A stretch of DNA of 64,000 bases, taken from assembly GCA_037893245.1 (NCBI GenBank), contig JBAIAA010000022.1, forward strand, positions 1,302,001 through 1,366,000, given 5' to 3'. The notes beneath the pieces are model-generated. The model did not search any database. It saw only the letters and a program-made list of their open reading frames with translations, and had not been told where the DNA came from. The stretch comes from Crossaster papposus. Its lineage: Eukaryota; Echinodermata; Asteroidea; Velatida; Solasteridae. Every line of letters begins with the position of its first letter. Position 1 is the first letter of the stretch. Made by a program: the position numbers and the translations under genes. Positions 44,674 to 54,939 of the stretch are shown piece by piece.

Positions 44674-44859
44674 GTAAGCAGATAGGTGCTTGGGACCATG
44701 TCCCGTCCAGTTGACACACAAATGCCGCTTTGTCTGACTGGTACCCGGCTTGGCAGGTTACTTCAACTTGATCACTGTAGTAATATACTGATAATGGGCT
44801 ACTGTAAGACCCATATGGCACGTTGGAGGGCAAGTCCACGGGTAAGCATAATCGTCCAA
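44674..44859 (-). CDS. Receptor exon 5: sushi/CCP domain 1
   Basis: 186-bp, phase 1-1 exon between acceptor CTTTAATTTGCAG (AG at 44861-44860) and donor TTAC-GTGAGT (GT at 44673-44672). A complete sushi module: RLCLPVDLPSNVPYGSY, VEVTCQAGYQ, AFVCQLDGTWSQAPICL, with four cysteines and the conserved GTW. Such modules mediate protein binding in complement factors and adhesion receptors. Confidence 0.92.
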
Positions 44860-45282
44860 CTGCAAATTAAAGAATAATGCAATTGTCACAGAAACCTCTT
44901 CGTGAAAGAAACCCGTCGTTTTTTAAAGGCCAAGCTTACTATTGGGAATCTCAAAAACCACAGATGTTTACATATTTACAAAATAGCCTACAAGTATAAA
45001 CATAATGATGTTAGAAAACTTCCCATAAATTAGTTTTGCCTGAAATGCTATAGTCATTGAGAAATGAGTAAAACAATTAGTTTTAGTCTCATGAGACGAG
45101 AATTAATCCGTTGATGCCAATGAGAAATCGTTTAGACAATTTTCGCTTTTTTTTTTAGACATGAAATTACCAATGAAGCTAAAACTTTCACAAGGGGATT
45201 TTATTACATTTATCTTTATTCACAGAAAATATGAATTACTTTTATGGCCCAAAAACAATAGTGAGCTGGGCCTTTAAGTAGA
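44860..45282. other. Receptor intron 4, part without recognised repeats
   Basis: No further exon or repeat was recognised. Confidence 0.4.
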
Positions 45283-46012
45283 AAACCAGGAGACACCATT
45301 GTCCGAAGTTTTACAACCATGAATGTCGAGAAAAGCACGAAAAACATTGTTTTCAACCGGCGTCGAGCAGTTATTTGTTTGTTATTTGTGACCTGTCACT
45401 ACAAAATGAGAGTAAAGTCGGAAATATTGAAAATTGAGATATTGGTATTTTCAAATTCTTGAGAAAGAGAGCTTTCCAATGGTACATAACACTTGGGGGT
45501 TTTGCGATAAATACTTTTCACATCGCTCTAGAATGTCATGGGTTTTACAAAACGTGTTTGTGAGAAAACTTACTTTAAACATCTTAAACAAAACAGGCAA
45601 AAGATTACATAACAGGACAAGTCAGATTCGATTGAGCATAGCAACAACTATGTTCTAATCATTATTTCTTCTTGAAATTGTCCACACATACAAACTATTG
45701 TATCAACAACAACATATAACAATTTCGAAAACGTAGGATACTTACGAGGACCTGATTTGCATATTTAATTACCGTGCTAATTAGACCACTAATGGACTTT
45801 AATCCAAACACTAACTACGCAAAATCGCGTAATTTGAGGGGTTTTCGATCATCTGATCTCACCCAAAATATGGGAATATGTAGAGGAGGACTTTGGCCTT
45901 TCAAATTACGCAAAATCTTAAAATTGACCACCCCTTCATATATTTTGATCGCGAATTGTTCAGAATAATTAAAGGATATCTAGCGCAATCATTTTGCTGG
46001 ATTTCACCGCGA
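45283..46012 (+). mobile_element. MITE family A copy split by a family C insertion
   Basis: Family A blocks flank the insertion: GGAGACACCATT..GAAGTTTTACAACCATGAATG and AACCGGCGTCGAGCAGTT to 45387, then GGATATCTAGCGCAATCATTTTGCTGGAT from about 45972. The right half then breaks off. Confidence 0.78.
45388..45948 (-). mobile_element. Repeat family C, truncated copy nested in family A
   Basis: Begins GTGACCTGTCACTACAAAATGAGAGTAAAGTCG and matches the reverse of 54169-54804 (TTTCCAATGGTACATAACACTTGG, CATTGGAAAGCTCTC-type blocks, ACCACCCCTTCATATTTTGA). The other terminal repeat is missing. Confidence 0.78.
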
Positions 46013-46904
46013 GACCTTCCCAAGCAATCAATCGTGCTATTGTTGTCTTGCCTTATTCAACAACACCAGCTGGAGTCTGGGTCTCTGACCTATGATAAAG
46101 GGCTGTGTGGACATATAAAGCCGTAAAACCAAAACAGCTTTGGGGTATACACGAAATACAAGCGACTATCGAAAATAGTACGATGTATGTTGGTGTATAA
46201 ACAAGATGGCGTTGCGTCGCAGCAAAAGTGCTTAAAATATAAAGATAGGTGCTTGACAAACAGCCTGATTTTTCTGCTCTATGGATGCTGCAGGGGTTAT
46301 TGTTTGCAAAATGTCTATAGACAAATCTGGAACACCCGCTGTAAGATGGTTTTACCCGCTGTACGATGATTGTGTACGTCTTGCTAGTTTGTATACAAAT
46401 CATTTACAGTGTACAAATCACATATAATTATGTATCATTGGAAAGCTTACAAATAGGGCTATATTTTGAGGGAATATTTGGACCCCCAGGAGCTTTTAAG
46501 GGACTTATAAGTCAGATGTAGCGCGGGGCTTAGTGCAAAGGGTTAAGGGTGACCTTATGTATACTCTTCTCGTTGCGTTTGTTTCCTTTGGTTTTAAACT
46601 ATGTAAAAATGTTTCAAAATTGAGATGTAATCGTATTTGGTTATAGTCCAGTTTAGCCTTCTGTAACTATCTTGAAACTTGTGGAATGAAAAAAATGAAG
46701 TGCAGAACTCCATAAAGGGCAAACATAAAAATAACAATAAATAAATAAATGAAACGTGGGGGGTGGTTAGAGTCTGGGGACGTCCGTCACTGATCAGCAG
46801 ACACTCCAGGCATCAAGGAACTGTTTTTTCTAATTTGAACTTGCCTGCTTTAGAAACATTACAATTATTATTTTGTATTATTTTTATTATTTATTTCTGG
46901 TAAT
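46013..46904. other. No gene recognised
   Basis: Intronic sequence between the CUB and sushi exons with no recognisable exon; 46560-46780 is plain A+T-rich sequence. Confidence 0.4.
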
Positions 46905-47152
46905 GAAACCAAGGATCCCTTAAACGCGACCTCGGCACTGTAGCTCGCAAGCCTGAAGAAACCTGTAGAGAGAAGACATTGGGAAGAAGTTACAGTTTTT
47001 GAGGTGGGAGGAAAACCCCAGAAGAATATCCTGGGGAAAACCCACGGAATCAAGCAGGGACTGAAAACCCAATCCACATATTGGTCCAGGCGGGGTTCGA
47101 ACCCGGGTCATAGTAGTGAAAAGCGAGGAAAGAACCGCTACGCCATTCTGAC
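46905..47152 (-). mobile_element. tRNA-derived SINE, minus strand
   Basis: The reverse complement starts GTCAGAATGGCGTAGCGGTT (A box region), has B box GGGTTCGAACCCC about 45 bases on, and a body with TGGGTTTTCCCCAGGATATTC and GGGGTTTTCCTCCCACC, a motif found in SINE bodies of many marine animals. It lies ~70 bp downstream of the CUB exon donor. Confidence 0.75.
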
Positions 47153-47224
47153 TTCATGACTCCCTATTGATCAAAATGAACACAATAGTGTTGTTAGGAG
47201 TGTGCATGTGCTACGTATACTTAC

Positions 47225-47563
47225 ATCTATACACCAAGGCAAATCCTGTATCCCCTGGGGAACTGCTTCCAAGTGTAAAACGCACTTCGAAGCTGGTGGC
47301 TGCAGACACTGAAATCCAGGTGTCGGGTACGGCACCGCCGCTTCCGCCTGGATAGTTTCCGGTCGTGGTACCGGCCGCCTGTAGCGACACGCTGTCCCCA
47401 GTTGCGAGTTTGAAGTACGCGAAAGAAACTACGGCGTAATGGAAAGGAGATGGTATCGCGATCGTGATCGGGCCAGCAAAGCCGTCGCCACTTATATACG
47501 GGCTTGGAAATTTGGGGGACGTCTGGTATCCACCGTTCGCACCGTCGTTGTTGCTAGTTTCCG
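47225..47563 (-). CDS. Receptor exon 4: CUB-like domain
   Basis: 339-bp, phase 1-1 exon between acceptor CTTTTGATAAAG (AG at 47565-47564) and donor AGAT-GTAAGT (GT at 47224-47223). The CUB pattern is clear: GGYQTSPKFPSPYISG, ITIAIPSPFHYAVVSFAYF, LATGDSVSLQAAG, AATSFEVRFTLGSS and a final GFALVYR. None of the usual four cysteines is present, so the fold would lack its disulfides; some CUB domains do lack one pair. A second possible acceptor 13 bases downstream (AACTAG) would break the phase. No calcium-site Asp/Glu triad is obvious. Confidence 0.85.
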
Positions 47564-48279
47564 CTTTATCAAAAGAAAAATGATACAACACCAAGTTCAC
47601 TTCAATGTTCCGTTTGTATCTGGCTGTTCGTATAACTGTAACTTTGCTTGTCTGTTTGCATGTTTATGGTATCTGTTATGATTTGTCTGTTGGTTTGTGT
47701 GTGTTGTCTTTTTTGTAATGCGTTTTCAGCTTGTTTGTATGTTTGTGTGTTTCATATTGATTCATTTTTGCTACTTTTAGATTTTCATTTAAATTCTCTT
47801 ACTGTTTTTAGCAGATATTTATTTATTTATTTATCAATTTAATTATTCATATATTGCCCTGAATTATAGCACATAAAATATATAAATTTTCTTATTTTTC
47901 AGATTTTTTTTAACTTCTCATATTACTTGTATTTATAGTTTATTTTGTGTATATTACCAATCTAAGATTGGATGGACAGGCTTTCGAGTCACAGTGTTTT
48001 CAATTGTGTTCATCCTGGCCATCTTAGATTAGATTGTCTTTATTCTGCAGTGAACTCTCTCCCACTCCCCCTTCTACATTCTGCTCCCCTTCAATACATT
48101 TTTCATCCCCACCCCTATCTCTCCCCACCGTACCTTTTTTACATTTATTATGTTTGATTGGTATCTGTTATACATGTACCATTTATCTTTTATCTTGATT
48201 GTTTTTGATGTATGTCTTTTCTTACTTCGAATGTACAATGTCATAGTACATTGTTTGTATTATGAATGTCATGACCGAA
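47564..48279. other. Receptor intron 3, part; one hairpin
   Basis: AATCTAAGATTGG at about 47961 and CCATCTTAGATT at about 48020 form a stem. Otherwise T-rich sequence with no recognised exon. Confidence 0.45.
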
Positions 48280-48538
48280 TGGGCACTTTGGGAGACAATC
48301 CCATAGAGTCGTGCACAATCTTTATTGTAACCTAACCCGTTTTTACCTGGAGCTTTTTCCACGAAATTTCATATTTATGCTATTTAGACCCAAATCTGTC
48401 TTCTCCGAGCAAAAATAACTCCCAAATATCGTTTTGTGGGGTAGCTAGACACTTAGGGAGACACTGAAATGTCTCCCTAAGTGCCACTGTCTCCCAAGTG
48501 AATAAAAACTATCGCTAATTTGTCTCCCAAAGTGCCCA
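48280..48538 (+). mobile_element. MITE family R, copy 2
   Basis: TGGGCACTTTGGGAGACAA at the left and TTGTCTCCCAAAGTGCCCA at the right; the inner GACACTGAAATGTCTCCCTAAGTGCC block matches the other copies. Confidence 0.88.
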
Positions 48539-48570
48539 TTAAGTAAAATAATAATTATTATACCTCCAAA

Positions 48571-48830
48571 TGGGCACTTAAGAAGACAATCCCATAGAGA
48601 TGTACACAAACTTAAAACAGTCCTAACTTGTTTACCCTAACCCTTTTCTCTAAGATCTTCGAGATTTATGCTATTTAGACAAAAATCTGTCGTTCTAGAA
48701 CAAACATATCTCCCAAATATTGTTTTTTTAGGGTAGCTAGACACTTAGGGAGACACTGAAATGTCTCCCTAGGTGCCACCGTCTCCCTATTACCTAAAAA
48801 CTTACGCTAAGTTGTCTCCCCAAGTGCCTA
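48571..48830 (+). mobile_element. MITE family R, copy 3
   Basis: Same orientation as copy 2 and only 32 bp after it (TGGGCACTTAAGAAGACAA to TTGTCTCCCCAAGTGCCTA). Copies 1 and 3 share details of the right half (TAGGGTAGCTAGACACTTAGG). Confidence 0.88.
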
Positions 48831-48842
48831 ATTGTATAAATT

Positions 48843-48872
48843 AGAATAATAATAATAATAATAATAATAATG
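48843..48872 (+). repeat. (AAT)n microsatellite
   Basis: About ten AAT units. Confidence 0.9.
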
Positions 48873-48896
48873 ATGTGTTTTGACCATGTGCAGTTG

Positions 48897-49713
48897 AAGG
48901 TAGGATACACCATTGGTAATTGCTTGAATTATCAGGAATGCGTTGATTTGGGAGGTTGTATTTTATGGTAAATATCGTACCCTCGGAGGCACCGACCCCC
49001 AGAAATTGGCAGGATTACACTTCGGGGCTCACGCGAGAGGCATGTAATAAGCAAAGAACTGTGTTTGGGGGGTCACAATTGTTTGTATAATGGTATGAGC
49101 ATATCGATAAACCTTCCCTGGACACACCAAATATTGAGGCATTCTGAGATACCAAAACAGCCGTATAGTTTCGAAGTACAGCTATTGCAACCATTCGGCT
49201 AGCTTTCTATACACAAATAAATTAGGTTTCTGAACAAATGAATGGGGCTGGGCTAAGAGCTGGAATATGCTCGAGCCTAAATTAAAAGGTGAACGAACTC
49301 TGTGTGAAACATGAATTTACAGCATTCACAGGAGGGGAGGCTAGTTAGAAAAAAAGATTCAGCGGAATTGGCCCAAAGATGCCGTAGTAATACAATTTGT
49401 TTTCTTCGTTCTAGTAATACACAAAAGTATTACAAACGTGCCTCACTGATGAGCCCCTCCGTTCGTCCAAGGGTTAAACCTGTTCGAAGTTTTACAATCA
49501 TGGATGCTGAGAAAAGCAAGATAAACGGCGTTCGTTTTCAACCGGCGTCGGGCAGTTTTTCTTCTTTGCTTGCGTAACAATTACAGAATATCTAGCGCAA
49601 CAATTTCGCTGGATACCTACAATCATTATCTACTTTCAAATAACTAAGATATTTCTTAATAATTTGGTAGAAAGATTGTTCGATATCTGCAAATGGCGTA
49701 TCATACCTTTAAG
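48897..49713 (+). mobile_element. MITE family A copy split by a ~494-bp insertion
   Basis: The family A left part 48897-48983 (AGGTAGGATACACCATTGG..GTAAATATCGT) and right part 49478-49713 (CCTGTTCGAAGTTTTACAAT..ATACCTTTAA) are contiguous in other copies. The intervening 48984-49477 begins ACCCTCGGAGGCACCG and ends CGTCCAAGGGTTAAA; its first and last bases (TACCCT and AGGGTTA) are weakly inverted. It encodes nothing recognisable. Confidence 0.8.
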
Positions 49714-49789
49714 TGAAGTTATGGCTCTTATGAGTATAAGTATTAACGCTCTGGTAGAAAACTGTATATGCTCCATGTTCTTAAAGGCC

Positions 49790-50469
49790 ACTGTTTACCC
49801 GTTGAAGATTTGCTTGTTATTTACAACAGCCACATTAGACCGATTCTTGAATATGGCGCTCCAGTGTGGGATGGAGGATTAACTATTGCTCAGCCTAACC
49901 ATCTTGCATTCAAAAAAGGGCGCTTCAAATAATTGCAGGTTGAGGTTATAATAGTAGTTATTCTGAAATGCGGCAAAGGTTTGGGATTCCCTCCTTAAAA
50001 CAAAGAAGAGAAACTATATGCAGATCATTTATTGAAAAAAACATTGAAACAAACTGACCAATTTAAAGATTTCATTCCTCCTCATCCTAAAAATAAAAGA
50101 ACCCTCAGAAATTCAAAAACACTACCGGAACTTAGGTGTACGACCAATCGAATGCAGAATAGTGCTATTCCCCATCTTCTACATTTGTATAATTCTGTAT
50201 AAGCAAGAAAAATCATCATTTACTCCTATGTTTTAACTTATTAACCCGTCAGTTTTGAACGTGTAAAACTTTAAGTAGTGCATTATGTTTACATCTTAAA
50301 CATTTTAAATATTTTGAATATTTTATATATTTCATTGTTGTATTATGGAATTTTATCTAATTATATGTGAGGCATAACTAATTGTTCTTTTAAATATAAA
50401 TCACGTGCAATTCAGCTGTGGCTGCCATTCGTGATTTGTAATAAACCATGTTGAAATGAAATGAAAAAA
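49790..50469 (+). mobile_element. 3' end of an L2/CR1-like LINE with coding remnant
   Basis: The plus strand shows the C-terminal end of a reverse-transcriptase ORF: LLVIYNSHIRPILEYGAPVW, then in shifted frames QKRALQIIAG, EMRQRFGIPSLKQRRETICR and a final PHPKNKRTLRNSKTLPELR region, stop near 50200. The 3' UTR ends AATAAACCATGTTGAAATGAAATGAAAA, a TGAAA-type tail. Several frame changes; 5' part absent. It lies antisense in receptor intron 3. Confidence 0.82.
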
Positions 50470-50581
50470 AAGTGTATTATTGCCACCATTCAACAACAGT
50501 TTTCTTTATGTAGTATCTGTCCTTCCTGGCTCCCTCAAACCAATGCAGCAAGTTTTGGATGAAAGGCACTTGATACATAGG

Positions 50582-51768
50582 ACCCCTTTACACAGGGCTG
50601 CAACCTTTGTGCCACCTTTGAGCGCCAGACATTTGGCAAGAATTTGGTCGACTAAACTTAGAACATCCTGTGTCTATGTAACTGCTCCAGCGATACTTGT
50701 GCCTCCCTTGAACCACCAAAAATGCAATTTTCTGCCATTTTGATGGCGATCTACGAGCGCGACCATTGGGAAACCGCTGTGCCTCCGCTCTGCAACCACG
50801 GCAATGCTTGAACCATTATTCTGGCTTCTTTGAGCAATAAATTCCTGGTCGACCTTAGTGCGACTGTTTTGAACATGTTTAAAAAAAATTGCTGCGACCA
50901 TGGCGTTTAGGGATGTCTGAACCTCCTGTGTACCACCTTTGAATGACTAAAGCCATGTTCCCATTGGACTTAATTTTGTTAGAGTACCGCGACTTTTCTT
51001 TAGAATGACAAAATTCAATTCAATGGGGACGCACGGTAAACTGACCTCCCTGTCAATTTACCGCGACCGTGATGTTAAACTGGCAGGTCGAAAGAGGTCG
51101 CGGAAGACTTCCGCGCAGCCACGGTAACTTATCAGGGCCGCTAAAAAGTCCAATGGGAACGCTCCGCACTGTAAACCTACCGCGACCACGCTGTAAAACG
51201 CTATGCAAACAACACTTCCTGTATACGTCACAACTATACACAGAACTCGCGCGAAAATGGTAGTATGGTTCCCTGTCTCGTTTGCATTGATTGCGGTGTG
51301 GTATATCATCGTACCGTACGCAGCGTGTGTAGGATGCAATACGGTCAGCGCTTTTTTCAATCTCGTCCAGTTGCTGCAGTTTCGCTACTTGACTAGTTAG
51401 AAACATGGCAGATTTGATCGATTTTGTGGCCGACGAATCCAGCGCGCGAAAAATACGTCACAGGCACGTCATATCCCGCATAGGTCAAAGGTGACTGTGC
51501 ACAGCGCTCGCAATGTGTGACATTCTGCCAGTCTCGAACAGTGAATGAACCGTTCCGTCGCGGAATATTATTCCAGGTGGGAACGCGTGGTAGATTCACG
51601 CTAAGGAATGCCGCGGTAAGTTTCCGCGTGGCCGCGGAAGAAAAAGTCCAATAGGAACACGGCTTTAGGCAACCACTCTGCCTCCTTTGAGACTCCAACG
51701 GCGACCTGGCAATTTTTTTTGTAATCGCACAAGGGAGGCACAAAGATCGCTATCCTGTGTAAAGGGGC
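50582..51768. mobile_element. TIR element, ends CCCCTTTACACAGG
   Basis: Left CCCCTTTACACAGG (50584-50597) and right CCTGTGTAAAGGGG (51753-51766) are inverted; inner pieces such as TGCCTCCCTTGAAC and GCACAAGGGAGGCAC also pair. Interrupted by the element at 50948-51667, so its own length is ~470 bp. Confidence 0.78.
50948..51667. mobile_element. TIR element nested in the 50.6-51.8 kb element
   Basis: TAAAGCCATGTTCCCATTGG at the left and CCAATAGGAACACGGCTTTA at the right are inverted copies. Internal CCGCGACC/GGTCGCGG and CGCGGAAG motifs repeat on both arms. 720 bp, no transposase; the open frames on both strands are shadows of its arms. Confidence 0.8.
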
Positions 51769-52163
51769 TTTAAAACATTATATAGAAACACAACCAAAAA
51801 CGTGCCATTTGTTTCCTGCACATTTAGAAAGAGTTCGTGTACAAACGCCTTCGGTGTTTAGTATACGTTTTCCCGGTCAATTTCGGCAAAGGGGCAGCTA
51901 TACCCACTGCGACGTTCTATTTCGCGCGAAATCTAATGATGCTGAAAATGGTAATTCGGTTTCGTTATATGACCGTAAGCAAATGTACTGTTGTGTTATT
52001 CGATTGAATAAAATAACCATCCAATTTAACAATTCAAAAAACAACATTCAACATTTGCAGGAGCGTGTTCGGTCATTCTAATTCATTTATGAGCAGGTAT
52101 TTCGGTCATTTGTGCAATCTAAAAAAACCGATCTGATGTTAAACTTTTCTTTCCTTTGGAATG

Positions 52164-52553
52164 TTAAAGGGATCGTATACGTTTGGTAATTGGAACCCAC
52201 TGTTTCAATCTTATATAGTTATAGATATATATCATAAAACTAACCTGTAAAAATGTCATTTCAAAAGGTGGTAACGATTTTAGATATTGCCGAAAATATG
52301 GAGCGGTTATGTCCACACAGGAAGAATAATCTGCATTGAAATACACAATCTGAGAAACGTCACTGCAGTAACGCTTCTCAGATTCAAATTTGTGGGGATA
52401 AAAAGTGATATCTTTTTCCATAACCGCATTACTTCGAAGTGAAAAGTTTCTAAAAATGCATTATATTACCCAAAGCTGCTGTACTTCTTACCAAGTAATT
52501 TTGTATTGCAATACGTTTTTGGAGTAATTACCAAACGTATACGATCCCTTTAA
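52164..52553 (+). mobile_element. MITE family B, copy 3 (TTAA-flanked)
   Basis: TTAAAGGGATCGTATACG at the left, CGTATACGATCCCTTTAA at the right, TTAA on both sides, 390 bp. Only ~150 bp downstream of the WSC exon in the direction of transcription. Confidence 0.93.
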
Positions 52554-52701
52554 AGGCAAAGGTATGGTTAATTTATTGGTACAAGAGTCGACATATAAAC
52601 CAGGATAACAATAACCAAAACAAAACACAAACACAAAAACAATGTAGGTCTTGGTCAGGTAACTGATTTAACACCCCCCCCCCCCCCACGACAAAACTCA
52701 C

Positions 52702-52971
52702 TTCTGTATATAGATGCCGTTGCAATACCGCCGCATATTTCGTCCACGTCTCCCGCACATGCCACGTTGCATCCAGAGTTTCCTTGCCTGCCGCTACCTG
52801 ATAACGAGCTACCGCAAGAACATCGCGTGCCTTTTGCCATGCCAGCAAACGTATGCCCTTCAACGCGGCACCTGCCCAGGCACCACGCGATGTCTGTTGC
52901 GTCACTGTTGTACTCAAAAGACGTCAAGGGACCGGTGGTTGAAGATGAAAAGCACCCTTCGTACATCGGGT
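52702..52971 (-). CDS. Receptor exon 3: WSC domain
   Basis: 270-bp, phase 1-1 exon. Acceptor CCCTCCTTGTCCTAG (AG at 52973-52972), donor CAGAA-GTGAGT (GT at 52701-52700). A full WSC module with eight cysteines: YEGCFSSS, IAWCLGRCRVEGHTFAGMA, TRCSCGSSL, SGCNVACAGDVDEICGG, ATASIYR. WSC domains are cysteine-rich modules of polycystin-1, kremen and fungal wall sensors, thought to bind carbohydrate or matrix. The acceptor lies 17 bases from the end of a family D transposon (52990), so the branch point should be within transposon sequence. A 14-base C-run follows the donor. Confidence 0.93.
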
Positions 52972-52989
52972 CTAGGACAAGGAGGGAGT

Positions 52990-53613
52990 AGTCAGGTTCA
53001 TAATGTACATATTGAAAGTTTCGTTCACTTTTTTGTAGATTTGCTAAACTATAAATTTTTGGAAACGTTAGGATATACTCAACAGAAAAAAACAATGTTT
53101 ACATTTGTTTTTAGGTTCTTTTGAAAAAAAATGGTTCTTTAATGTGACGTGACACATGAAAAGTCATTGGGTGTCACATTAAAGGTCCATTATTTTTGTC
53201 AATGCTCTATATCTCTGGAAGTGTGAGTCCGATTGGATTCAAACTTGGTATGCAGGTATGTCGGGATGTGTTATAGATATAAATTGAAGTGACATCATGA
53301 TGACGTCATCGTGTGACTTTTTATGATTGTTACATTTTTGGACCTTAAAGCCATATCTCACCAACAGAACATAATAAATTCAAAATCCTTTTTGTAATAT
53401 GTTTATTGGGTCATAGACAAATGCGCACAATTGTGAAAAATGTGTGACATCATCAAAATGCTATTCAAAAAAATCTAAGATGGCCGCCATAAAGAACCTA
53501 AGAGCAAATGTGAACATTGGTTTTCATGTTAAGTATATTCTAACGTTTTCAAAAATGTATAGTTTAGCAAATCTACACAATAATTGAACGAAAATACATA
53601 AGAAACCTGACTA
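52990..53613. mobile_element. Repeat family D, copy 2, abutting the WSC exon
   Basis: Inverse of the copy at 34120-34749: TAGTCAGGTTCATAATGTAC at the left and ACATAAGAAACCTGACTA at the right. 624 bp. Inner arms (TTTGCTAAACTATA..AACGTTAGGATATACT) also pair. Confidence 0.88.
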
Positions 53614-53838
53614 AGGGTGAATAAACATTTTACAGTTTGGACATCCGTTAGTACCGTGCAGCGGCATACATAGCAAATCAATTGTTCATGTTGTAAAAGC
53701 ACCAATATTGGCACACATGTAATTAATTCGAGCGATTCACAATACCTAGAAGCTGCCGTTTGGCACGCAGCTGAGCTGCTTGTATAGCGACAGATCGTAA
53801 CAACTCCTAACTCCAGTTTTGCATTCACTCCAATAAAT
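53614..53838. other. No feature recognised
   Basis: Short intronic stretch with nothing recognised. Confidence 0.4.
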
Positions 53839-54118
53839 GGTTGCCTGTTCAATTTCAAATAGTTCTCAAATTACTTTTGCTTATTCTCCATTGCTTACTT
53901 GGTGCTGCCCCAAAATATAATTCTGATTTGACCATTTGTTACAACCCTTCCAGGTCCCTCAGATCTTTCTATTCTTCTTTGCTTGTATACCTAAAACAAA
54001 TAAAACATGGGGCGGGGGCGTTCATTTTCTCATGCTGGGCCGATATTATGGAACAAACTTCCTCAGAATATTCGTTACTGTTCCACCCTGCGAGAGTTCA
54101 AATGTGCTATGAAGATCT
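53839..54118 (+). mobile_element. C-terminal remnant of a LINE ORF
   Basis: Plus strand: WLPVQFQIVLKLLLLILHCL, LGAAPKYNSDLTICYNPSRSL, then after a frame change SHAGPILWNKLPQNIR and STLREFKCAMKI before TAG at about 54118. This LPV.FRI.FK..L..AP.YLSDL..PSRSLRS..AGP.LWN.LP pattern marks the end of CR1/L2/Rex-type ORFs. Confidence 0.8.
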
Positions 54119-54168
54119 AGCTCTTGCAAGTGGCATTCCGGTAACTCATTCGTTCATTTGATTGTCAG

Positions 54169-54804
54169 GTGACCTGTCACCACAATATGATAGTAAAGTC
54201 GCACAATGTGATTTTGAGATATGGCCATCCCAAGTCAAAATATGACGGGGTGGTCAATTTTGAGAGTTTGCATAATTTGGAAAGCCTAAGTCCTCGTTTA
54301 CATATTCCCATTTTTAAGTGCAATCAGATGATCGAAAACCTCTCAAATTACGCGATTTTGCGTGGTGTTTCCGTAGTTAGTGTTTGGATTAAAGTCCATC
54401 AGTGGTCTAATTAACACAGTAATTAAATATGCAAATAAGATCTTCGTAACTGTCCAACGTTTGCGAAATTTTAATATTTTGTTGTTTGTACAATAGTTCA
54501 TATGTGTGGAAAGTTTCAAAAAGAAATAATGATTAGAACATAGCCGTTGCTATGCTTAACCGAACCTTACTTGTCCTGTTTTGCAATCATTAGTGTTTTG
54601 CTTAAGATGTTTATTAAGTAAGTTATCTCACAAATACGTCTTGTGAAACCCATTACTTTCTTGAGCGCTATAAATTAATTTAAATGAATGAAACCCCCAA
54701 GAGTTATATACCATTGGAAAGCTCTCTTCCTCACGAATTTGAAAATATCAATATCTCAATTTTCAAATTTCCGACTTTACTCTCACATTGTGGTGACAGG
54801 TCAC
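54169..54804. mobile_element. Repeat family C, complete copy
   Basis: GTGACCTGTCACCACAATAT at the left and ATTGTGGTGACAGGTCAC at the right, with the homology extending to TGAGAGTAAAGTCG, about 35 bp in all. 636 bp, no coding capacity. A truncated copy is at 45388-45948. Confidence 0.88.
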
Positions 54805-54939
54805 TTTAAATGTCCACGTTTTATCAGTTGTCTCTCAGTTCTCCTTGTTTGTTGGTGTTTGTTTTTGTTTTCTGCGTTCTGATCATCTCATTAGGGTGAA
54901 TAATGGTGCGTTATAAATTGCCTATATTAGTATTATTAT

